A stretch of DNA of 64,000 bases from Paenarthrobacter sp. PH39-S1 (GCF_030063245.1 NZ_JASISR010000015.1:47012-111011); one strand, 5' to 3'; numbered from the stretch's first letter, positions 26,374-37,492 are shown. Notes: generated by a model from the letters alone, not told the origin. A program made the numbers and translations.

Positions 26374-27369
26374 GTGACACCACCTCCGCAGGCAGCACAC
26401 AGTCACGACCACTTTGCTGCTGAGACAGGGCGATTCCGTCGGGAGCTCTTGGCACACTGCTACCGCATGGTCGGCTCCGCTCACGACGCCGAAGACCTTG
26501 TACAAGAGACCTATCTACGGGCGTGGCGAGCTTACGGCACCTTCGAGGAGCGGGCATCGCTGCGGACATGGCTCTACAAGATCGCCACCAACGTCTGCCT
26601 GACAGCGTTGAAGCCGCGCTCGATCCGGGTGCTGCCTTCGGGGCTTGGTGATCCGTACGACGGACCCGATCGCCCGCCGAGCCCCGTGCCACCGGGCGAG
26701 GTCTCCTGGATCGAGCCTCTGCCGGACATATGGCTCACTCCACCCGCCGACGATCCAGCAGGCGTAGCGATCCAACGCGAAACTCTGAGGCTTGCCCTTG
26801 TCGCCAGCCTGCAGTATATCCCCTCCCGGCAACGTGCAATCCTCATCCTGCGCGACGTGCTCGCATTCTCTGCCGCCGAAACTGCGGAGGTCCTCAGCAC
26901 CACCTCGGCGGCGGTCAAGAGCGGACTCCAGCGCGCGCGTGCGCGCCTGAATGAACTGGACCTAGAGCCCGCCGAATTGCTACAGCCGACCGACGAACGG
27001 GCACGAGCATTGCTCGAGGGCTACATCGCGGCTTTTGAGCACTCCGATGTCAGCCAACTGGTGCAGGTGCTACGCGCGGACGCCACATTGGAAGCGACCC
27101 CGTTCCGCGACTGGCAGTCTGGCATGAGGATGTGCACGTACGTGCTCGACACTTACGTCCTGGGCACACCAGGCGACTGGCGGATGATCGCAACCACCGC
27201 GAACGGTCAACCCGGTGCCGTCGTATACCACCGGGACGGTGACGGCGTACTCCAAGCCGACGGAGTCGTGGTGCTGGCCGCCACCGCGGCGGGTATCTCC
27301 CACGTCATCAAATTCCATGATCCAGCGCTGGTCGCAACTTTCGGTTTCCCGAACATGCTCGCACGATGA
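26374..27369 (+). CDS. SnoaL-tailed ECF sigma factor (SigX5/TIGR02960-like) 1
   Basis: The protein has 331 residues from GTG 26374. Sigma2 (about residues 18-85) includes FRRELLAHCYRMVGSAHDAE and TWLYKIATNVCLTAL. Sigma4 (about 140-190) includes LPSRQ-like IPSRQRAILILRDVLAFSAA and STTSAAVKSGLQRARARL. The C-terminal 130 residues form a SnoaL-like domain that takes the place of an anti-sigma factor in such factors. The neighbouring oxidoreductase and EthD genes are plausible targets. A paralog lies at 34866-35855. Confidence 0.83.
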   Translation: MTPPPQAAHSHDHFAAETGRFRRELLAHCYRMVGSAHDAEDLVQETYLRAWRAYGTFEERASLRTWLYKIATNVCLTALKPRSIRVLPSGLGDPYDGPDRPPSPVPPGEVSWIEPLPDIWLTPPADDPAGVAIQRETLRLALVASLQYIPSRQRAILILRDVLAFSAAETAEVLSTTSAAVKSGLQRARARLNELDLEPAELLQPTDERARALLEGYIAAFEHSDVSQLVQVLRADATLEATPFRDWQSGMRMCTYVLDTYVLGTPGDWRMIATTANGQPGAVVYHRDGDGVLQADGVVVLAATAAGISHVIKFHDPALVATFGFPNMLAR

Positions 27370-27640
27370 AGCCCAGGTGAACGTACCCCACCGAAAATAG
27401 CGTTTGACGAATATGGGCCTGTCGTAATTGATCAGGATTGAAATACTGTGCCCGCGTCCACGCCCCGGTGAAGGATGGTCAAGTGCGCCTTCGTCGGACC
27501 CGGAACCGATCGTTTCGGATCAGCGTCGCGCCGACACGCGCTTGACGCATTCTTGACACGGTAGTCGAGAAGCAGGTTGCTCAACGGCGATATCACGCCC
27601 CGAATGGGGGCGAGGAGGATCGGCTGCAATTCGTTGAGAA
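27370..27640. other. Gene-free stretch
   Basis: Intergenic DNA between the sigma factor and the ISL3 fragment. No gene, hairpin terminator or motif is clear. Confidence 0.45.
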
Positions 27641-27744
27641 GTTCGCCCGCAGCCGGGGCTTGCGACATCAACAACGCCCAATTGGAGTCCAAACGGTGCC
27701 ATTGATGCAGCCATCGGCTATGTCGGCGCCCTGGACGAATCAGT

Positions 27745-28260
27745 TGACGAAGGAACGCGACATGGCCACGCTGGGCAAATTCTTTGACGCCCTCGGGGAG
27801 GAACGATCCGCCGCGATCACGCAGGTTTCCGCCGACGGGGCCGACTGGATCGCCACTGTTGTCGCCGCTAAATGCCCCAACGCGGTCCGCTGCGCTGACC
27901 CGTTCAACATCGTTAAATGGGCTACCGAAGCCCTTGACGATGTCGGCCGAGCCGCCTGGAACGACGCCCGCAAAGCCGCCCGCAGCAACGAGGCCAGCAG
28001 GGGCAGAGGACGCCCGCCCAAAGACGCGCCACCCCGGCCTGACAGTGCCCGTGCCATCGGGTTGAAGAACTCCCGCTACGCGCTCTGGAAGAACCCGGAA
28101 GACCTCACCGAGAAGCAGCAAGCCAAGCTCGCCTGGATCGTGCAAACAGACCCGAGGCTCGGGATCCCCTTTCAGGCTCTTAACAGTGGAGGGTGTAGCG
28201 GTCGGAGGCCTGTTCGACGGCGACACGGCAACAGACATTATGGCGGTTGCGCACCGCGTG
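27745..28260 (+). pseudogene. ISL3-family transposase remnant 2
   Basis: One frame from about 27762 gives ATLGKFFDALGEERSAAITQ, VSADGADWIATVVAAKCPNA, VRCADPFNIVKWATEALDDV and LTEKQQAKLAWIVQTDPRLG. This is the catalytic middle of an ISL3 transposase including the DDE-type VSADGADW. The N-terminal zinc-ribbon part and the proper C-terminus are absent, and the frame is lost after 28170. It belongs to a different ISL3 subgroup from the remnants at 7.5 and 30 kb. Confidence 0.75.
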
Positions 28261-28280
28261 GCTGGCGTGATAACTTTCCG

Positions 28281-28376
28281 TTGATCGTGATCAATCTGCA
28301 GGAGGTGATACCCATGAACGCAATATCAGCAATGGGTGCTCCCTGCAGTCCACGACCGCGCGACTGAGATAGTCGC
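28281..28376 (+). promoter_or_regulatory. rox leader: operator-like palindrome and stem
   Basis: TTGATCGTGATCAA (28281-28294) is a perfect palindrome around a 2-bp centre. Immediately after comes AGGAGGTGAT, the full complement of the 16S anti-Shine-Dalgarno, serving the short ORF at 28314. The end of that ORF overlaps an inverted repeat, GCGACT (28360-28365) and AGTCGC (28371-28376), with the TGA stop at the base of its loop. This looks like a translational or transcriptional control leader. Confidence 0.5.
28314..28367 (+). CDS. Short upstream ORF (leader peptide candidate)
   Basis: A 17-codon ORF (MNAISAMGAPCSPRPRD) has the strongest ribosome-binding site seen in the window, seven bases before its ATG. 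It ends within a stem-loop 52 bp before the first rox start. It has no tandem run of one amino acid. I infer a regulatory leader for rox; it might instead be the start of a gene destroyed by the insertion. Confidence 0.45.
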   Translation: MNAISAMGAPCSPRPRD

Positions 28377-28395
28377 CACCGGGAGCGCCCGATAA

Positions 28396-30000
<1,605 letters not shown>

Positions 30001-30054
30001 TTGCGCCTGAGCAACCGAAAAGCCCGAGAGGAGGAGTAGAGGCAGCGGCCTTCC

Positions 30055-30087
30055 GGGGGCGTCGGGATTAGATTTCCCGACACCCCC
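30055..30087 (+). terminator. Strong stem-loop after rox
   Basis: GGGGGCGTCGGG and CCCGACACCCCC form a 12-bp stem with one mismatch around a 9-nt loop, 55 bp after the rox stop. No U-tract follows. It could be a terminator, or part of the end of the following ISL3 element. Confidence 0.5.
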
Positions 30088-30159
30088 GCCGCCCGGGCCC
30101 GCAACCGCCCGAAGATGAAGGTTCCTACGCCAGCCGTCCAGAAGATCTCGACGTGCACA

Positions 30160-31175
30160 ACGCTTCTCCTGCAACGGGCTTCGCCTGCCCTGACCTGACA
30201 GTGTTCTGCCGCCTCGCCGAGCTCGGTCTCGAGGCCGTCGAACAGCGCCTCGAACTCGATCGCGCGGTCCTCGCATGCCGGGTGGTCGATCCCGATCAGT
30301 GATGCCGGCGCTGCGGCTGCAAAGGTGCACCGCTTGACACCGTGACCCGGCGTCTCTCCCACGAGCCGTTTGGCTAGCGGCCTACGATCCTGGAGGTCGT
30401 CGTGCGCCGATATCGATGACCTGGGCTGCGGGCACGTGTGGCGCCAGGACACCACCAAAACAGCCAAGTCGCGAGTCAAACAAACTGTCACGCTGCGGAC
30501 TGCAATGGGCGCCCGAAGCGATGGTGGTGCAGCACATCACCGTCGCCAGGGGCGCTGAGGGTCTGGGGATCGCGTGAAACACCGCCAACGCCGCCGTTCT
30601 GGCCGAAGGCAAGCGAGTCCTCCTCGCCGACCCGGCCGGTTCGACGGCGTCAAGACGATCGGTGTGGACGAGCAAGTGTGGCGCCTCACCCGTCGCGGCG
30701 ACAAGTCCGTCTCCGTCATCATCAACCCCCACGGCGATTCGCGACGGCAGGGGGCCTGCCCGGCTGTTGGACATGGTCGAAGGCCGCTCCAAACAGCCGT
30801 TCAAGACCGGGCTCGCCGACCGACCGACAACGTGGCGCGATGCGGTCGAGGTCGTCGCGATGGACGGGTTCGCTGGCTTCAAGACCGCCACGACCGAGGA
30901 ACTCCCCGACCCCGTCGCAGTCATGGATCCCTTCCACGTGGTCCGCCTGGCCGGCGACGCACTCAACCGGTACCGACAGCGGGTCCAGCAGGCGGTCCAT
31001 GGCCATCGCGGCCGCAAATGCGACCCGTACTACTCCGCACGCCGCACCCTGCACACCGGCTCGGGTCTGCTCACGGACAAGGAGAAGGAACGGCTCACTG
31101 CGCTGTTAGCCGCCGACGCTCATGTCGAGGTAGAAGCGACCCAGGGACATTTACCAGCGAATGATCGGCTCCTAC
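30160..31175 (+). pseudogene. ISL3-family transposase remnant 3
   Basis: Successive frames reconstruct most of an ISL3 transposase: FACPDLTVFCRLAELGLEAV, CRRCGCKGAPLDTVTRRLSH (zinc ribbon), CGHVWRQDTTKTAKS, GRFDGVKTIGVDEQVWRLTR, then LLDMVEGRSKQPFKTGLADR, DAVEVVAMDGFAGFKTATTE and MDPFHVVRLAGDALNRY. A tryptophan codon is replaced by TGA at 30299 and several frameshifts follow. The 3' end is lost after RMIGSYR. Confidence 0.82.
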
Positions 31176-31191
31176 CGCGATTTGCCAGTGC

Positions 31192-32703
31192 TCAGCCAAA
31201 GTGCTGGAAGGCCGGCCAGATCGTTGACCAGCTTCCCTTCAGGCCGTGACAGAGCGTGACGGGCTGGTCCTGCTCCTCGTTGTCAACGTCGACGCCGTTA
31301 TCGAGTGTTCCGACGGTGGTGCAGGACTTGAAATACTGTGCGGTGCTGCGGATTTGGCCACCGACGACGACCGCAGTTCCGGCGGCATCCGGCGGCCTCG
31401 CGGCGAAGTACAGCTCGTTGTGGCCGCTGTACGGGTGGGGGAGTCCCAGTGCGGGACCGTACCGGGCGATAGCACCGGCTTCGCCGTAGTTGCTCGTGAT
31501 GATGACCGCACGTCCGGCGTCGGCCGCGCTCAGGCCATGGTAGACAGCGGCGACTTGGCCGACATAGGCCGGCCAACCAACCTGGTCCGCGGCGACCTGG
31601 CTCACGGACGGAACCGGGCTTGCGCCAAGGATGGACAGCGGCAGCACGGGCAGACCCAGAACGGCGGAGACCGCGGCGTTCACGGCGATACCGATGACGA
31701 GGACGGGAAGCCACCACCGCGCGGACCGGGAGGTGAACTGGGCCGCTGGCACGCAGCCTGCAGCAAAAAGGACGGAGAGGATGCCGACCGGATAGTAGAA
31801 CTGAGAACCGGCAACAAAGGTGAAAACGAGAAGGACCGGAAACGCCACCGCGAGGCACCGCACCGGCCGCCACTGGGGCCGCCGGATCAGTGCCGTCAGC
31901 CCGGCTACCCAGATGGGCACCAGGGGTGGGCCCAGCAGGAGCAGCAGGAACGGCCACATCTGCACCCGCACCTCGTCGGCGTTCCTCCGGGCCAGCGCCG
32001 TGCCCATGCCCAGTTGAGGCCACCCGTGCAGTATCTGGTAGATCAGATTCGGGGCGCCGATGACCAAGGCGACCAGCACCGCCGCCAGAACGTGCTTGGA
32101 CCACAGTGCCCGACGTGGCCCGGCAACGAGCAGTCCGACCGCCAGGGCGACCAGAAGGGCTGCGATCAGCAGCTTGTTGTACATGCTCAAACCGACGACG
32201 AGACCGGCCGCGTACCACCATCGCGGCTGGTTCCGGAGCAGGGCCCGCATGACCAGCAGGACCACGGCCGGCCAGACCAGCAAATCGATGGTGGAGGTGA
32301 GCATCACGTGCCCCATCAGCAGAGGGAACGCAGCGAACGCATAGGCCCAGGCACACAAACCCTGGGCGCCCCTGCCACCACCAAGTTCACGGGTGATCAG
32401 GGCCAGCGCCAGGACCGAGGCGGCAGTAGCGAGCGTGGCCGGAATCCGGATCGCCCACGCCTCGTCAGCGACCACCGCGGTGAACAGGCGCACGAGCAGC
32501 GGAGTCAGCGGCGGCTGATCGACGTACCCCCACGCAGGGTCCAGCATCCGGAAGTACAACTCGTCGCGGTGGTAGCCGTACCCGGCACTGGCAACGGTAA
32601 GCACGACGACGACGGCCACCATAGCGGAGAGCACCGGCCCGCGGGCGAGCAGCGGCAGTTCGAAGTGCTTCTGCTGATCGACTTCAACAGTTCGCGTTCC
32701 CAT
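31192..32703 (-). CDS. GT39-type membrane glycosyltransferase
   Basis: The protein has 503 residues from ATG 32703 (a TTG at 32745 gives 14 more). The N-terminal loop GYGYHRDELYFRMLDPAWGY contains the catalytic Asp-Glu of ArnT/PMT-like enzymes and is followed by VDQPPLTPLLVRLF. About ten transmembrane segments follow, then a C-terminal periplasmic-side domain with YSGHNELYFAARPP. Such enzymes transfer sugars from polyprenyl-phosphate carriers. The acceptor is unknown. It lies alone, convergent with the ISL3 relic. Confidence 0.82.
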   Translation of the reverse strand: MGTRTVEVDQQKHFELPLLARGPVLSAMVAVVVVLTVASAGYGYHRDELYFRMLDPAWGYVDQPPLTPLLVRLFTAVVADEAWAIRIPATLATAASVLALALITRELGGGRGAQGLCAWAYAFAAFPLLMGHVMLTSTIDLLVWPAVVLLVMRALLRNQPRWWYAAGLVVGLSMYNKLLIAALLVALAVGLLVAGPRRALWSKHVLAAVLVALVIGAPNLIYQILHGWPQLGMGTALARRNADEVRVQMWPFLLLLLGPPLVPIWVAGLTALIRRPQWRPVRCLAVAFPVLLVFTFVAGSQFYYPVGILSVLFAAGCVPAAQFTSRSARWWLPVLVIGIAVNAAVSAVLGLPVLPLSILGASPVPSVSQVAADQVGWPAYVGQVAAVYHGLSAADAGRAVIITSNYGEAGAIARYGPALGLPHPYSGHNELYFAARPPDAAGTAVVVGGQIRSTAQYFKSCTTVGTLDNGVDVDNEEQDQPVTLCHGLKGSWSTIWPAFQHFG

Positions 32704-32741
32704 GGTGGCCCCAAGCCTGTGATTTGTTTCCGGACAACAGG

Positions 32742-32975
32742 TCAATCAATAGCAGACGACGACGGGGTGCGCACAGCCCTCGCTGTTGCAGGCTCGCGGC
32801 CTCGGTCGAGGCCGAGCAGCCGCATGAACTGAGCGAGGCTGTTGATCAGTCTATGCTTCTCGGCTTCCGACACGTGGAGGAGGGCTGCGTCGACCGCGTT
32901 GTCGATGGTTCGTTGTCCGCGGGTCCGCAAGACGCCCTTCCGCGCCTGTTCAGTAACTCGTAAGGCCGTTGGTCG
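32742..32975 (-). pseudogene. Possible MarR C-terminal remnant
   Basis: The minus-strand frame gives RGQRTIDNAVDAALLHVSEA then EKHRLINSLAQFMRLLGLD, resembling the dimerisation helices at the end of a MarR regulator. The HTH is not present upstream. It may be the former regulator of the adjacent GT39 gene. Confidence 0.4.
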
Positions 32976-33180
32976 TCGGTCCTGGGGGCAGGCTCGACGC
33001 TGAATATCCCTGCTTCCTTACATTCGTGCGGCGATGCGAGAGACGAGGCTTTGTGCCCAGATGCGTGAGCAGTTTCATCGTTCACCGCAGAGACCCGTCT
33101 CGTTCTCGCATCCCGCAGTGCCGACCGGGGCCCTCTCGGAGCACGCGCAGCCGCCGGGCAAGGAATCTCAGGAGCGCGGG

Positions 33181-33259
33181 AATGATTGGCAGAATACTGG
33201 GGCCCAATGACTGCTTTCACGATAGACAGTAAATTCCTGCCACTGCGAGCATGGAAGGC
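33181..33259 (+). promoter_or_regulatory. TGGCAG/CTGCCA element, copy 2
   Basis: TTGGCAGAATAC (arm at 33186) and TTCCTGCCACTG (arm at 33235) are 49 bp apart, exactly as in copy 1 at 19112-19191. The element ends at the start codons of the permease gene. Between the arms lies AATGACTGCTTTCACGATAG, partly conserved in copy 1. Confidence 0.6.
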
Positions 33260-34600
33260 ATGACCGATCACCTAAAATCTGTTCCGGCAACAATCGGTCC
33301 TTCGACCGCTTCGTCCGTTTCCGGCGGTACTGTCGGGGTCCTGCAGGGATCTGCACTGTATATTTCGGCGGTGTTGGGCTCGGGCATTCTGGTGCTTCCC
33401 GGCCTTGCCGCTGCAGTCGCCGGACCAGGATCCATTCTCTCGGTGATTGCTGTCCTGGTGCTGTCGGTACCGCTTGCCGGAACCTTCGCGGCGCTGGCCG
33501 CACGCTATCCGGATGCCGGCGGCGTCGCCACTTTCGTTCGACTTTCCCTCGGAAAGACGGCAGCCAGGATGGCGGGATACTGGTTCTTCTTCGGAGTCTG
33601 CGTCGGTGCTCCCGTTGTCGCGGTTCTGGGTGCCTCCTACCTCATGGCGGCCATCGGAGGTCCTCGGTGGATGATCGTCGTTGTCGCCGTTCTACTCCTC
33701 ATCCCGCCCTTCGTCTCCAACGCCTTCGGGCTCCGCGTTTCGGGACGGCTGCAGCTGGGACTCGCTGGAGCACTTGTGGTCATTGTGACGGGCGTGATCA
33801 TGGTGTCTGCTCCGGCCGCGCGCCCAGCCAACTTTGAACCGTTCTTGTCGCACGGATGGACCGGGGTCGGGGCGGCTATCAGCCTGTTCGTCTGGGCCTT
33901 CGCCGGGTGGGAGGCCGTGACGCATATCGCCGGAGAATTCCGAAACCCACGTCACAGCATCCCGCTCGCCACCGGAATTGCCATTGCGGTAGTTGGTGTT
34001 GTGTACCTCTCCCTGCAATTGACGACGGTGGCAGTGTTGGGCCCCAGGGCCGGCAGCAGTAGCGTTCCGTTATTGACCCTGGTTGCGACGAAGGCAGCCG
34101 GCGCAGGCCAAGTGTTTGTTGCAGTGATTGCGGCCGTGGTGACGCTCGGGGTGCTCAACGCGTACCTGGGCGCCTTCGCCAAACTTGGCGCGTCGCTGGG
34201 ACGGGACGGCGATCTACCGCATTGGTTCGCCGCAGGCGCGGAACCAGGGACAGTTCCGAGGCGCAGCCTGGCAGTCGTCGCCGTGCTCACCCTGACCTAC
34301 CTCGCCGCACTGGTGGCGAACGGACTGGATCTCGCTCCGTTCATTCTGATCCACACCAGCTGCATGGCGGCCGTCTATGCGGTCGGAATGCTTGCCGCGG
34401 TGCGGCTGCTGCGTCGTTTCTCGTTAGGCTGGTGGCTCGCCGTCACGTCGTGCATACTGGTCACTGGCCTCCTATTGCTCGCCGGCCCAAGCCTGCTCGT
34501 CCCGGCAATCCTGGCTGCCGCTGCACTGCTGGTCACCCTCGTGAAGCAGCAGCGTCACCATACCCAAACCTGCGCTAGCACCGGCCCGACTTGCGACTGA
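33260..34600 (+). CDS. APC-family amino acid/amine permease
   Basis: The protein has 446 residues from ATG 33260 (ATG 33251 adds three). Neither start has a good ribosome site, so a leaderless or near-leaderless message is likely. Twelve transmembrane segments are plausible. GSALYISAVLGSGILVLPGL is the helix-1 glycine-rich signature of APC carriers, and FVWAFAGWEAVTHIAGEFRN is the helix-6 signature. It probably imports an amino acid or amine. It is preceded by TGGCAG element copy 2. Confidence 0.85.
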   Translation: MTDHLKSVPATIGPSTASSVSGGTVGVLQGSALYISAVLGSGILVLPGLAAAVAGPGSILSVIAVLVLSVPLAGTFAALAARYPDAGGVATFVRLSLGKTAARMAGYWFFFGVCVGAPVVAVLGASYLMAAIGGPRWMIVVVAVLLLIPPFVSNAFGLRVSGRLQLGLAGALVVIVTGVIMVSAPAARPANFEPFLSHGWTGVGAAISLFVWAFAGWEAVTHIAGEFRNPRHSIPLATGIAIAVVGVVYLSLQLTTVAVLGPRAGSSSVPLLTLVATKAAGAGQVFVAVIAAVVTLGVLNAYLGAFAKLGASLGRDGDLPHWFAAGAEPGTVPRRSLAVVAVLTLTYLAALVANGLDLAPFILIHTSCMAAVYAVGMLAAVRLLRRFSLGWWLAVTSCILVTGLLLLAGPSLLVPAILAAAALLVTLVKQQRHHTQTCASTGPTCD

Positions 34601-34865
34601 CAGTGGCTTTCTCGTGCCCTAATGGTGTGTCTCCAAAATAACCAACGGATATCGGCTAAACGGAGGACTGTCGAACCTGCGCCTGTATTTGGTGATCTCC
34701 GATATTCAGCGTGCTTCGCTGGAGGTGACCTCGAAGGCACGTCCTGCCCCACACCTGCAGGTGTAGCTGATCTGGACCCGCCGGAGCAGGCGATCATGCT
34801 ATGCAAATCCTGGGTGAGGCAACCGGATCGAGCGGAGCAGTGGCGTTGGGTCGGTGATTGTTCGA
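34601..34865. other. Gene-free convergent gap
   Basis: Sequence between the permease and the convergent sigma gene. No gene or clear terminator hairpin was identified. Confidence 0.45.
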
Positions 34866-35855
34866 CTACTTTGATGGGCAGACTGGGAGGACCGGCTCAA
34901 GGCGAAACGCATGGAACACGGCGGGATCCTGAAACACGACGTTGCGAGTGATCCCACCGCCACTGACGGTAATGATCTGGAGCGTGTGGAGTACGTATGT
35001 TCCCGTCCGGTCCGCGCAGTAGGCGGCCAGGGCCCACTGTCCGTTCGCTGAAGTGGCGAGAATGCGCCAGCTCGCCCCACGCAACCGGAAAACGCGGGAC
35101 ATGAAGTCGCCGTAGTTTTGCCGGCCGCGATACCACAGCGGCACGGGCGGCATTTCCAGAACAACGTCGTCGGTCAGCAGCGCGATAAGGGCAGCCACAT
35201 CTGCCGCTTCGAAAGCGTCGATGTATCGCTGGATGATCCCCTCGGCGACGCCGCCATCCAGCGCCCCGATTGATTCTTCGCTCGGCGCAGCCTTGACGAG
35301 GGTGGCACGGGCACGCTGCAGCGCACTGTTCACAGCGGCGACGGTGATACCGACCTGACCGGCAACCTCAGCGGCGCTGAATTGCAAGACATCACGCAAG
35401 ACCAGGACCGCCCGCTGCTTCGGTGGCAGCAGTTGCATCGCACCGACGAGGGCGAGCCGCACGCTTTCCCGCTCGACCGCGCGGGCGCCCGGGTCGATAA
35501 TCAACTCTCTGAGGTAACTATTGGGCAGAGGTTGCAACCACGGCACGTCGAAATCGGGCACGAGCGGCGCTTCCGGATTGTCACTAGCCGCGCCGAGCCC
35601 CGAGGGCAGCGGGCGCCGAGCCGCGCCCTTCATGGCACTTAGACAGGCGTTGGTGGTGATCCGGTACAGCCACGTGCGAATCGATGCTTGCGTCGGATCG
35701 TACCTTTCCCGTGATCTCCAGGCTCGCAGGAGCGCCTCTTGCACGACGTCTTCAGCCTCCTGCACCGAGCCGAGCATCCGGTAACAGTGCACGACGAGCT
35801 CACGGCGGAACGGCTCCGTAGCCGCAGCGAAGTCCTGCTCGAGGGTCCCTGCCAC
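34866..35855 (-). CDS. SnoaL-tailed ECF sigma factor (SigX5/TIGR02960-like) 2
   Basis: The protein has 329 residues from GTG 35855, preceded by GAGGAGG. The open frame to 35894 has no ribosome site. Sigma2 includes FRRELVVHCYRMLGSVQEAE and TWLYRITTNACLSAM. Sigma4 includes LLPPKQRAVLVLRDVLQFSA. The SnoaL-like tail begins near residue 200 (IIQRYIDAFEAADVAALIAL). It is a paralog of the protein at 26374. It is divergent from a DHFR-like reductase across a 143-bp gap, a plausible target gene. Confidence 0.84.
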   Translation of the reverse strand: MAGTLEQDFAAATEPFRRELVVHCYRMLGSVQEAEDVVQEALLRAWRSRERYDPTQASIRTWLYRITTNACLSAMKGAARRPLPSGLGAASDNPEAPLVPDFDVPWLQPLPNSYLRELIIDPGARAVERESVRLALVGAMQLLPPKQRAVLVLRDVLQFSAAEVAGQVGITVAAVNSALQRARATLVKAAPSEESIGALDGGVAEGIIQRYIDAFEAADVAALIALLTDDVVLEMPPVPLWYRGRQNYGDFMSRVFRLRGASWRILATSANGQWALAAYCADRTGTYVLHTLQIITVSGGGITRNVVFQDPAVFHAFRLEPVLPVCPSK

Positions 35856-35935
35856 GCGCCCCTCCTCACGTTTATCCTGCCGCCGCAACGCCAATTTCCC
35901 GAATCATTTCCTCACGACCGATGAATTCGCCGCCG

Positions 35936-35958
35936 GGTCACGGTATGTACTTGTGACC
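35936..35958. promoter_or_regulatory. Inverted repeat in divergent sigma/reductase gap
   Basis: GGTCAC (35936-35941) and GTGACC (35953-35958) with an 11-bp spacer lie midway between the sigma factor and reductase starts. It may be an operator or overlapping ECF promoters. TGTAC and TGTGAC lie between or over the arms. Confidence 0.4.
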
Positions 35959-35998
35959 ATAACGCACAGTGGCCTCGCCGCGTGAGAAAGGAAATGCC

Positions 35999-36571
35999 AT
36001 GAACCGCATCATCGTCATCGAATTCATCACCCTCGACGGAGTTGTGGAAGACCCCGACGGCTCGGCCGGGATGCCGGGCGGGGGCTGGGCCTTCCGCTAC
36101 GGACCCGAAGCGGTCGCGGGAGACAAGTTCAAACTGGGGGAGCGTCTCGAGAATGGCTGCCTCCTCTTAGGCCGCAGAACCTGGCAGCAGTTCTCCACCA
36201 TCTGGCCGAACCGGACCGACGAGTTTTCCACCAGGATGAACAACGCGCGGAAATGGGTAGCGTCAACCACCCTCCTCGAGACGGAGGCGTGGAACAACTC
36301 ATTCGTCATCACCGAAGAACTGACCGAAGCGGTCATTAGGATGCGGGCCCATCAGGACGTGATCGTCATCGGCAGCACCAGTATCGCGCACACCCTGATG
36401 CAGCATGGCCTCGTGGACGAATACAGGCTGCTGATCTTCCCCACGGTGCTCGGAAGCGGCAGGCGCCTGTTCGACGGAAGCGCACCGCAAGTCAACCTGC
36501 AACTGACGTCCGTGCAGAGGAGCGGAGCCGCCGCACTTCTACGGTACCAACGAGCCGACGACGGTGCGTGA
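35999..36571 (+). CDS. RibD-C/DHFR-like reductase (copy 4)
   Basis: The protein has 190 residues from ATG 35999 after GAGAAAGGA. Motifs are RIIVIEFITLDGVVEDPDG, LLLGRRTWQQFS, KWVASTTLLETEAWN, VIVIGSTSIAHTL and YRLLIFPTVLGSGRRLFDG, all standard for the family. It faces the sigma factor gene at 34866. Confidence 0.85.
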   Translation: MNRIIVIEFITLDGVVEDPDGSAGMPGGGWAFRYGPEAVAGDKFKLGERLENGCLLLGRRTWQQFSTIWPNRTDEFSTRMNNARKWVASTTLLETEAWNNSFVITEELTEAVIRMRAHQDVIVIGSTSIAHTLMQHGLVDEYRLLIFPTVLGSGRRLFDGSAPQVNLQLTSVQRSGAAALLRYQRADDGA

Positions 36572-36808
36572 TATCGACACCAACCGCCAAGCGCACTTCG
36601 GTGGTGCGGCGCAAAGGCGACATGCCTGTAAGGCCTCGTTTCGCAAAGGAGCCGCAGTTAGTAACGTGGGGATCTATACCTTTAGCGTCAGACGCGGTTC
36701 GTAGTTCGGAAGTTTGAGGTACCGGATTCTGTTGGGAGCGTTCACCCGCGCCCTACATCACCATTCACTCGAGCATCTCGTGTCATCCATCCCGGAAGGA
36801 AGCAGCGC
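36572..36808. other. Gene-free stretch
   Basis: No gene is supported between the two reductases. GGAAGGA at 36794-36800 is the ribosome site of the next gene. Confidence 0.45.
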
Positions 36809-37351
36809 ATGGCCTCACTGGTCCTAAAGATGTCCGTCTCGCTCGACGGCTACGTCGCACCAATTGACGGGAGCACCGACTGGATTGCCGCGGGCAGTTC
36901 CGATGATGCCCTCAGTTGGACCATTGACACCGTGAGCAAAGCAAGCGCGCACCTCGTGGGCGCCGCCACCTACTCGGGGTGGGCGAGCTACTGGCCCGGC
37001 GCCTCGGGGCCGTTCGCCGAGGCGATGAACGAGATTCCCAAGGTTGTGTTCTCGAACTCGCTTGCGTCTGCCGACTGGGACGAGACGACGATCGCCACGG
37101 GAAACCTGGCTGATGCCATCACGCGGCTCAAGCAGGAGCGCCCCGACGGATATCTGCTCGCCCACGGCGGGACGCGGTTCGCTCGTTCGCTGGTCGAGAC
37201 CGGCTTGATCGACGAGTATCGGCTTGTCATCCACCCGGTCATCTTGGGTTCGGGCGAGCGGATTTTCCTCGCACCGCTCACCATCGAGCCGATGAGCACC
37301 ACCGTCTTCAGCGGCGGAGCCGTCGCCCACGTCTTCGCGGCGCACCCGTGA
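36809..37351 (+). CDS. RibD-C/DHFR-like reductase (copy 5)
   Basis: The protein has 180 residues from ATG 36809. Motifs are VLKMSVSLDGYVAPIDGSTD, LVGAATYSGWASYW, GYLLAHGGTRFARSL and YRLVIHPVILGSGERIF. It is a different subfamily from copy 4, closer in layout to copy 1 (GYxA...DW opening). Its 3' end approaches the broken module D, and a long minus-strand frame (36824-37900) overlapping it is only the run-on of truncated sigma D. Confidence 0.85.
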   Translation: MASLVLKMSVSLDGYVAPIDGSTDWIAAGSSDDALSWTIDTVSKASAHLVGAATYSGWASYWPGASGPFAEAMNEIPKVVFSNSLASADWDETTIATGNLADAITRLKQERPDGYLLAHGGTRFARSLVETGLIDEYRLVIHPVILGSGERIFLAPLTIEPMSTTVFSGGAVAHVFAAHP

Positions 37352-37395
37352 TCGAGCCTGACCGACCGGGGGAGTGGACGTCGTCACCTCGCCGT

Positions 37396-37425
37396 AGCTA
37401 TTGTCGAGCATGCTCGACAATAGCT
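37396..37425. repeat. 30-bp perfect palindrome
   Basis: The 30 bases at 37396-37425 are exactly self-complementary with no unpaired centre; the half-site is AGCTATTGTCGAGCA. It lies 45 bp after the reductase stop and 67 bp from the truncated end of module D. It could be a terminator stem, a recombinase or dimeric-protein site, or a scar of the inversion. Confidence 0.75.
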
Positions 37426-37492
37426 CACATGCTGTGCGTATACCGGCGAGCCGAGCGCGAACGAAGCATGACGGCGACCTCCACACCGTCCG

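Noticed and set aside
31246..32832. 528-codon plus-strand frame
   Set aside because: It is antisense to the GT39 gene, with composition rich in Asp/Gln/Gly/Arg and no family pattern, a shadow of a GC-rich membrane-protein gene.
36660..36705. TTCGTAG before reductase copy 5 as an ECF42-B promoter
   Set aside because: The -10-like CGTAG is present, but the bases 17 bp upstream do not form TGTCGG.
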